From: Clostridioides difficile
Lineage (GTDB): Bacteria > Bacillota > Clostridia > Peptostreptococcales > Peptostreptococcaceae
Direction: 5' to 3'
Assembly (NCBI GenBank): GCA_024919175.1
Contig: CP103804.1
Coordinates: 2,914,001 to 2,978,000 of the forward strand
Length of the DNA: 64,000 nucleotides
This document shows positions 59,702-64,000 of this stretch, in pieces. The position numbers were made by a program, and so were the translations under genes. Below the pieces are notes generated by a model. That model searched no databases and had not been told where the DNA came from. It saw only the letters and a program-made list of their open reading frames with translations. Numbering within the stretch: the first letter of the stretch is position 1; the number at the start of each line of letters is the position of its first letter.

Positions 59702-59730
59702 GACGTTGAACTTCGACAAAAAGTTTTACC
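59702..59730 (-). promoter_or_regulatory. Putative sigma-V (ECF) promoter of the pdaV operon
   Basis: On the minus strand GGTAAAAC (59723-59730) is followed by a 17-nt spacer and CGTCTATA (CGTC at 59702-59705). This resembles the TGAAAC-N16-CGTC ECF consensus and lies about 80 nt before pdaV. It fits autoregulation by CsfV; the -35 match is imperfect. Confidence 0.6.
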
Positions 59731-59739
59731 TAATTTTTA

Positions 59740-60040
59740 AAATTTGTTATTTTGATGATTATTATGCTGTATAATTTCTGTATAATTGTATAGAATGTTG
59801 AAAATTGAGTATTATATAGTGTTTTTTACAATTAATACTAATTAAAATGTCGTTTCTAATTTTTAAAATTTATAAAACTTTTTTCTATAAAATAGAAATC
59901 TTAAATAAGAAATATATTACAAGAACAATATTATTTCTTGTTTTGACCTCATATGTTATATATTCATGTACATTTATTTTTGTTATTAAATAAAAACTTA
60001 TAAACATGTCTAAAAAATGTTATACCTTAATAGGAAACTT
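59740..60040. other. AT-rich intergenic region
   Basis: About 300 nt between the divergent pdaV operon and the MBL-fold gene. No gene seen. Confidence 0.4.
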
Positions 60041-60076
60041 TTTACATTACAATATAATAATTTGTTACAATGTAAA
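60041..60076 (+). promoter_or_regulatory. Inverted repeat flanking a TATAAT box upstream of the MBL-fold gene
   Basis: TTTACATT (60041-60048) and AATGTAAA (60069-60076) bracket TATAAT (60053-60058), about 48 nt before the ATG. A regulator bound here would cover the -10 region. No clear -35 element is seen. Confidence 0.45.
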
Positions 60077-60123
60077 TATTAGTTGTATAAAAATTCTAAA
60101 AATATTACTGGGAGGTATTGTTT

Positions 60124-60972
60124 ATGAAGGTAATTTCTTTAATTGAAAATATTTCTGGTTCCAAAAACTTAAAATCTGAACATGGTTTATCTTTGTTTTT
60201 AGAGGTTAATGATAAAAGATATATATTAGATACAGGAAAAAGTGGAAATTTTATAGAAAATGCTAAAAATTTAAACATTGATTTATTAAATTTAGACGCA
60301 CTTGTAATATCTCATAATCATTCAGACCATATTGGTGGTATAGATAAATTTTTTGAAATTAATAAAGATATTAATGTTTATATAAAATCTCAAGCTAAAT
60401 TATATGAATATTTCTACCATAACGAAAATCAGCAAGAAAACTACTATATAGGAAATAGAAAGGGATTATTTGAAGATTTTAATAAAAACTTTATTTGGAT
60501 AGATAATTTTTATAAACTTAGTGAAAATCTTTACATATTTTCCGATAAAAACAATAATAAAGATTTCTTTTGTAGAGATAAAAATCTGTTAAAATTTAAA
60601 GACAATATGTTCATTGAAGATGATTTTAAACATGAATTATTCTTAGTGTATGTGGATGGAGACTATGTATCAATAATAAGTAGTTGTAGTCACAGTGGAA
60701 TTGTAAATATCGCTCATACTGTTAAAAAATACTTTCCAGATAAATCAATCAAGTTTATTATTGGAGGATTTCATATGGATAATTTATCAAAACAAGGTGG
60801 GCTTAATTGTTCTACAGAATACATAGATAATGTCATAAAGGAACTTAACACAATTGGTTTTCAGAAAATATATACATTCCATTGTACAGGACTAGTTGCA
60901 TTTGATTACATGAAAGAATTACTTGGAGACAAAATAGAGTATTTTAAGACAGGTGACTTTTTAGAGGTGTAA
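60124..60972 (+). CDS. Metallo-beta-lactamase-fold hydrolase
   Basis: 282 residues. The metal motif is LVISHNHSDHIGGIDKF (HxHxDH, about 60-66), with further ligands at SSCSHSGIVNIAH and IIGGFHMDN. This pattern resembles the 7,8-dihydropterin-6-methyl-4-(beta-D-ribofuranosyl)aminobenzene 5'-phosphate synthase-like group, for which real bacterial substrates are uncertain. No signal peptide. The frame reaches TTG 60118, but ATG 60124 lies 8 nt after GGAGG. Single gene with its own terminator. Confidence 0.87.
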   Translation: MKVISLIENISGSKNLKSEHGLSLFLEVNDKRYILDTGKSGNFIENAKNLNIDLLNLDALVISHNHSDHIGGIDKFFEINKDINVYIKSQAKLYEYFYHNENQQENYYIGNRKGLFEDFNKNFIWIDNFYKLSENLYIFSDKNNNKDFFCRDKNLLKFKDNMFIEDDFKHELFLVYVDGDYVSIISSCSHSGIVNIAHTVKKYFPDKSIKFIIGGFHMDNLSKQGGLNCSTEYIDNVIKELNTIGFQKIYTFHCTGLVAFDYMKELLGDKIEYFKTGDFLEV

Positions 60973-60999
60973 TTTTACAAACTAAAAATTAAAAAATGA

Positions 61000-61049
61000 A
61001 AGTGGGTGCCTCAAGATGAGCTTTTTAGTTTATGAGTCACTCTTTTTTT
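61000..61049 (+). terminator. Terminator of the MBL-fold gene
   Basis: Interrupted stem AGTG-CTCA / TGAG-CACT followed by CTTTTTTTATA on the plus strand, about 30 nt past the stop. Confidence 0.5.
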
Positions 61050-61082
61050 ATATAAAATCAAATATATTTTCATCATTTCAAC

Positions 61083-61127
61083 AATGAAAAAGAGGCTTAT
61101 CTCTATTTTGAGATAGCCCCTTTCATT
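61083..61127. terminator. Bidirectional terminator between MBL-fold and permease genes
   Basis: Hairpin with arms AATGAAAAAGAGGCTTATCTC and GAGATAGCCCCTTTCATT (mismatches tolerated) and T/A tracts on either side, between convergent genes. Confidence 0.8.
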
Positions 61128-61154
61128 TTTACATAAACATAAATTATTTATAAA

Positions 61155-62492
61155 CTAGTTAGACTCATTTTTTGTTCTTTTAGTCATATAAGCATACACT
61201 GGTAAGCCTATAGCTGTTATTATAAGACCTCCAACAGATATCATAGTAGTTTTCATACCTGCGAAGCATAATTGATTAACTACGACAAATATACCACTCA
61301 CTATAGCTATTATTGGAACAATTGGATATAATGGTACTTTGTATTCTCTTGGTATATCTGGGTGAGTTTTTCTAAGCTTCATTACCCCTATAAATGTCAA
61401 TACATAGAATATCCAAGTAGCAAATACTGCTAAATCAGTTAATAAATTAAATTGACCTGATAAAGCATAAATAGCTGCAAGAACAGATACTAATGTTATA
61501 GAATTTGCTGGAACTTGAGCAGAATTTAATTTAGAAAACACCTTATATTTAGGCAAAGTTTTATCTGTTGCCAAAGTATAGGCCACTCTTGAACCAGTTA
61601 ATAAGAATCCATTTAATGCTCCAAATACTGAAATTAATATGCCTACAGATATTATTTTTCCACCTATTGAACCAAATATAACCTCAGCAACTGCTGATGC
61701 TGGTGAAGCATAAGTAGCTAATTCACTAGCTGGTAATACCCAAAGATATGCTAAGTTTATTACAAAGTAAACAGCCATAACTACTGATAATCCACCTATT
61801 ATAGCTTTTGGAAGGTCTTTTCCTGGATTTTTCATTTCTCCAGCCAAAGTACCAACATTCATCCATCCATCAAATGCAAATAATATAGCAATTAAAACTT
61901 GACCTATTACACTACCTAAACTTAATCCTTCACCAACCATAGGACTAAGTATTGGATTATCTCCACCACCTTTAATAAATCCAACAATCATTATTAATAT
62001 AAGTGGTATTAATTTACATATAGTAGAAATTGTTTGTATAGCTCCTCCAGTTTTTGAACCCAACATATTCAGCCCTGCAACTATTACTATAATTCCAATT
62101 GCTATTGGAAGTAATAATGATGAATTACCAATTAAAGCTGATGCTTGCTCTCCAAATATGACACCTAATGCTGCCATCATACCAGGATAAAATAATACAA
62201 TTTGCATCCATCCAGTTAAAAATCCTAATTTATCTCCATAAATCTCTTTTATATATACCATCATTCCACCAGTTTTTGGTATTGCAACTGATACCTCTGC
62301 AGCTGTAAGCCCAGCTGTTATAGTTATGATTCCTGCTATTAACCATGCCAATATACCAAGTCCTGGAGCTCCTCCAGTTAATGTATACACTGCTTGTGGT
62401 TTAAAAAATACACCTGCTCCTATTACTGAACCTACAACAGTTGATAACGCTGCAGATACGCCAAGAGTCTTTTTTAGCTCACTATTTCCCAT
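61155..62492 (-). CDS. Amino-acid permease of the APC superfamily
   Basis: 445 residues with about 12 transmembrane helices. The APC substrate loop is VVGSVIGAGVFFKPQAVYTLTG in helix 1. Others are AEVSVAIPKTGGMMVYIKEIYGD, FAFDGWMNVGTLAGEMKNPGKDLPKAI (helix 6 loop) and RKTHPDIPREYKVPLYPIVPI. It resembles LAT/serine-threonine-exchanger-type transporters (YkbA/SteT-like). Substrate not determinable. GGAGG precedes the ATG. A cre site and a long palindrome lie about 440 nt upstream. Confidence 0.88.
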   Translation of the reverse strand: MGNSELKKTLGVSAALSTVVGSVIGAGVFFKPQAVYTLTGGAPGLGILAWLIAGIITITAGLTAAEVSVAIPKTGGMMVYIKEIYGDKLGFLTGWMQIVLFYPGMMAALGVIFGEQASALIGNSSLLLPIAIGIIVIVAGLNMLGSKTGGAIQTISTICKLIPLILIMIVGFIKGGGDNPILSPMVGEGLSLGSVIGQVLIAILFAFDGWMNVGTLAGEMKNPGKDLPKAIIGGLSVVMAVYFVINLAYLWVLPASELATYASPASAVAEVIFGSIGGKIISVGILISVFGALNGFLLTGSRVAYTLATDKTLPKYKVFSKLNSAQVPANSITLVSVLAAIYALSGQFNLLTDLAVFATWIFYVLTFIGVMKLRKTHPDIPREYKVPLYPIVPIIAIVSGIFVVVNQLCFAGMKTTMISVGGLIITAIGLPVYAYMTKRTKNESN

Positions 62493-62882
62493 TTTTTTCC
62501 TCCTACTTCATCCTATTTAATTTTAAATTCACAGTTATATAAGCATTTACCATGCCAATATTATAGAAAAATAGTTTTTATTATTTATTAAAATAAAAAT
62601 TAAAAATCCAAATCTGATGATACTTCCTTCATAACAGTTAAATTGTTTTATATCTAAATATTCATTTGTTGCTTCAGATAGATTACATCCATAAGTTAAA
62701 ACTAATTTAAATCTTTTGCAACAAAATTTCACTGTTTTTCAAAACATTTTATTATATTTATATAATTTGTATTTTATTAATAATTTTTTTTGACGGAATA
62801 GTATCGTTTTTATTTATTTTATAGCTTATTTTATAGTAATAAATAATTTAACAATTTATTATAACCCAAATTAAACCATAAA

Positions 62883-62931
62883 TCAAAACTAATATTTTAA
62901 TTTTTAATAAAAAATAAAATATTAGTTTTGA
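62883..62931. repeat. Long AT-rich inverted repeat
   Basis: Perfect 17-bp arms TCAAAACTAATATTTTA / TAAAATATTAGTTTTGA with a 15-nt AT loop. It overlaps the cre site at its right end. It could act as a terminator, a leader hairpin or a binding site. Confidence 0.6.
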
Positions 62932-62942
62932 AAGCGTTTGCT
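62928..62942 (+). promoter_or_regulatory. Catabolite-responsive element (cre) candidate
   Basis: TTGAAAGCGTTTGCT matches the WTGNAANCGNWNNCW cre consensus at every position, which suggests CcpA binding. It lies about 440 nt upstream of the amino-acid permease gene and in front of no other gene on the plus strand. Confidence 0.6.
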
Positions 62943-63160
62943 TTTTATTAAAATTTAGCTCCTTTAACCTTAAAATATATCCTTTTTAAGGCCATAATAT
63001 TCAATATAAAAATTAATTTAAAATTATTCTTCTTAAATATTAATTAGATAATCATATTTTTTTCTAAAATAAATAATGTATTATAATCGTTTTATTAATA
63101 AATTGTATACATAATAAACTCAAGTAAGAATCCTGTAATTTTACTCTACAAGATGAAATA

Positions 63161-63214
63161 GAAAATAAGAAAGTATACCATTTTTCCGAAAAAACGGTAT
63201 ACTTTCTTATTTTC
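63161..63214 (-). terminator. Terminator of the his operon
   Basis: Perfect 19-bp stem GAAAATAAGAAAGTATACC / GGTATACTTTCTTATTTTC with a 16-nt loop, 19 nt after the hisIE stop. Confidence 0.9.
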
Positions 63215-63232
63215 TATCAGTCTATTCTTATT

Positions 63233-63901
63233 CTATTTTCTTCTTTTAATTAATTCTTTTTTTATTTCATCAATTTCAACATCTTTTTCTATCATTAAAA
63301 CTAATGTGTGGTACACTAGGTCACTAATTTCATAAATAAGTTCACTTTTATCTTCATTTTTTGAAGCTATAATTACTTCACTACTTTCCTCTCCAACTTT
63401 TTTAAGAATTTTATCCAGACCTTTGTCAAAAAGATAGTTAGTATAAGACCCCTCAATAGGATTGTTTTTTCTTTCATTTATTAAATCATATAATTCTTTT
63501 AATGTATTTTTTTGTACTTCAAGGTCAATTTGATTAGTATCATCAAATAAATCTCTATAAAAACAAGAATAATTACCTGTATGGCAAGCTACACCTGTTT
63601 GTTCAACTAAAAGTAATATTGTATCTACATCACAATCATAAGAAATCTTGACTACTTTTTGAATATTTCCAGATGTCTCACCTTTAGTCCATAGTTCTTG
63701 TCTACTTCTACTAAAGTAACAAGCTATTTTTTCTTTTAAAGTTTTCTTTATAGATTCCTCATTCATATATGCTAACATCAATACATCTTTACTCATTACA
63801 TCTTGAACAACAGTAGGAACTAATCCTTTATCATCAAATTTAACATTTTTTATAAATTCTTCAAGTTCTTCACTACACACATTATTATAGTTATCATTCA
63901 T
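63233..63901 (-). CDS. hisIE: Bifunctional phosphoribosyl-AMP cyclohydrolase / phosphoribosyl-ATP pyrophosphatase
   Basis: 222 residues with two fused domains catalysing steps 2 and 3 of histidine synthesis. HisI (about 1-120): LVPTVVQDVMSKDVLMLAYMNEES, RSRQELWTKGETSGN, DCDVDTILLLVEQTGVACHTGNYSCFYRD with zinc/metal Cys and Asp ligands. HisE (about 130-222): LDKILKKVGEESSEVIIASKNEDKSELIYEISDLVYHTLVLM. It is the last gene of the his operon, 28 nt after hisF, with AAGGAG before the ATG. Confidence 0.95.
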   Translation of the reverse strand: MNDNYNNVCSEELEEFIKNVKFDDKGLVPTVVQDVMSKDVLMLAYMNEESIKKTLKEKIACYFSRSRQELWTKGETSGNIQKVVKISYDCDVDTILLLVEQTGVACHTGNYSCFYRDLFDDTNQIDLEVQKNTLKELYDLINERKNNPIEGSYTNYLFDKGLDKILKKVGEESSEVIIASKNEDKSELIYEISDLVYHTLVLMIEKDVEIDEIKKELIKRRK

Positions 63902-63929
63902 TTTTCCAATCTCCTTATAGATATTTAAT

Positions 63930-64000
63930 TTACAATCTTACTTCTACACCCATTTCTTTTAAATACTTCTTTAAATCATTTATTTTTATCTCTCCAAAAT
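63930..64000 (-). CDS. hisF: Imidazole glycerol phosphate synthase cyclase subunit, C-terminal end (partial)
   Basis: The last 23 codons, FGEIKINDLKKYLKEMGVEV then RL-stop, match the conserved end of HisF (FGE-x-x-I-x-x-L-K-x-Y-L-x-x-x-G-I/V-x-V-R). The gene continues beyond the window. It cyclises PRFAR with ammonia from HisH. Its position before hisIE agrees with the usual hisF-hisIE order. Confidence 0.88.
   Translation of the reverse strand, partial: FGEIKINDLKKYLKEMGVEVRL

Larger units (their letters stand above)
62493..63160. other. Long AT-rich region upstream of the amino-acid permease gene
   Basis: About 670 nt with no supported gene. It holds the 17-bp palindrome and the cre site listed separately. 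The remainder is AT-rich, with no T-box or known riboswitch motif visible. Confidence 0.45.

Noticed and set aside
62547..62732. 61-codon frame on the minus strand upstream of the amino-acid permease
   Set aside because: It opens at GTG without a ribosome site, has no domain character and lies in AT-rich leader DNA.

Overview
The window is AT-rich, low-GC Gram-positive DNA that I read as Clostridioides difficile. The diagnostic genes are a cysteine-rich exosporium protein with Asp-Arg repeats (CdeM-like), an orphan Spo0A-pathway-type sensor kinase (PtpC/CD1579-like), and a pdaV-prsA-csfV-rsiV lysozyme-response operon. T-box, TPP-riboswitch and sigma-54 signatures fit the same organism. This assignment rests on recalled families and gene order, not on a database search. 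No tRNA, rRNA, CRISPR array, insertion sequence or prophage was seen.

Layout. 1-167: tail of an ABC-2 type permease. 308-7618: a mannose-family PTS (EIIB, EIIA, EIIC, EIID) with a SIS-domain sugar-phosphate enzyme, a LevR-type sigma-54 activator and an orphan lactose/cellobiose-type EIIB. 7755-10266: thiDME under a TPP riboswitch. 10311-13422: a GIY-YIG protein, a protein with an anthrax-lethal-factor-like zinc protease domain, a SEC-C methionine aminopeptidase and a ferredoxin. 13583-15190: cysK-cysE. 15339-19984: kdpFABC plus an extra 31-residue membrane peptide. 20290-20922: a YitT membrane protein. 21293-27986: a ribose-type ABC importer with a TIM-barrel glycosidase-like protein, a BadF-type sugar kinase and a ROK regulator. 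28204-29660: hisD behind an unclassified attenuator leader. 29694-30254: cdeM. 30368-32266: hom behind two tandem T-boxes. 32300-34156: orphan histidine kinase. 34284-38380: a dihydroxyacetone-kinase-type operon (dhaL, dhaK, LsrF-like aldolase, small VOC-like protein) with a SorC regulator.

38399-50000: mostly single genes: YihY, a zinc-ribbon microprotein, an unknown protein, phosphoglucomutase, a GDSL esterase, a 3D-domain cell-wall protein, an XRE-TPR regulator, an alpha/beta hydrolase, MarR and a DUF255 protein. 50117-53829: ilvN-ilvC-ilvB under a T-box. 53917-55505: YgjP-type peptidase and XdhC. 55547-59730: the sigma-V operon with two RsiV-like proteins. 60124-60972: an MBL-fold protein. 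61155-62492: an APC amino-acid permease with an upstream cre site. 63233-64000: hisIE and the end of hisF.

The regulatory logic is unusually legible. Thiamine, threonine and branched-chain amino-acid synthesis are each controlled by RNA leaders. PTS expression uses a sigma-54 promoter embedded in the terminator hairpin of its own activator gene. Cell-wall stress genes sit behind a plausible sigma-V autoregulatory promoter. The strongest candidates for little-described biology are the lethal-factor-like cytosolic metalloprotease (10914-12167), the unclassified hisD leader RNA (29516-29660), the duplicated T-boxes before hom, the extra Kdp peptide, and the palindromic operator of the dhaKL/aldolase operon.
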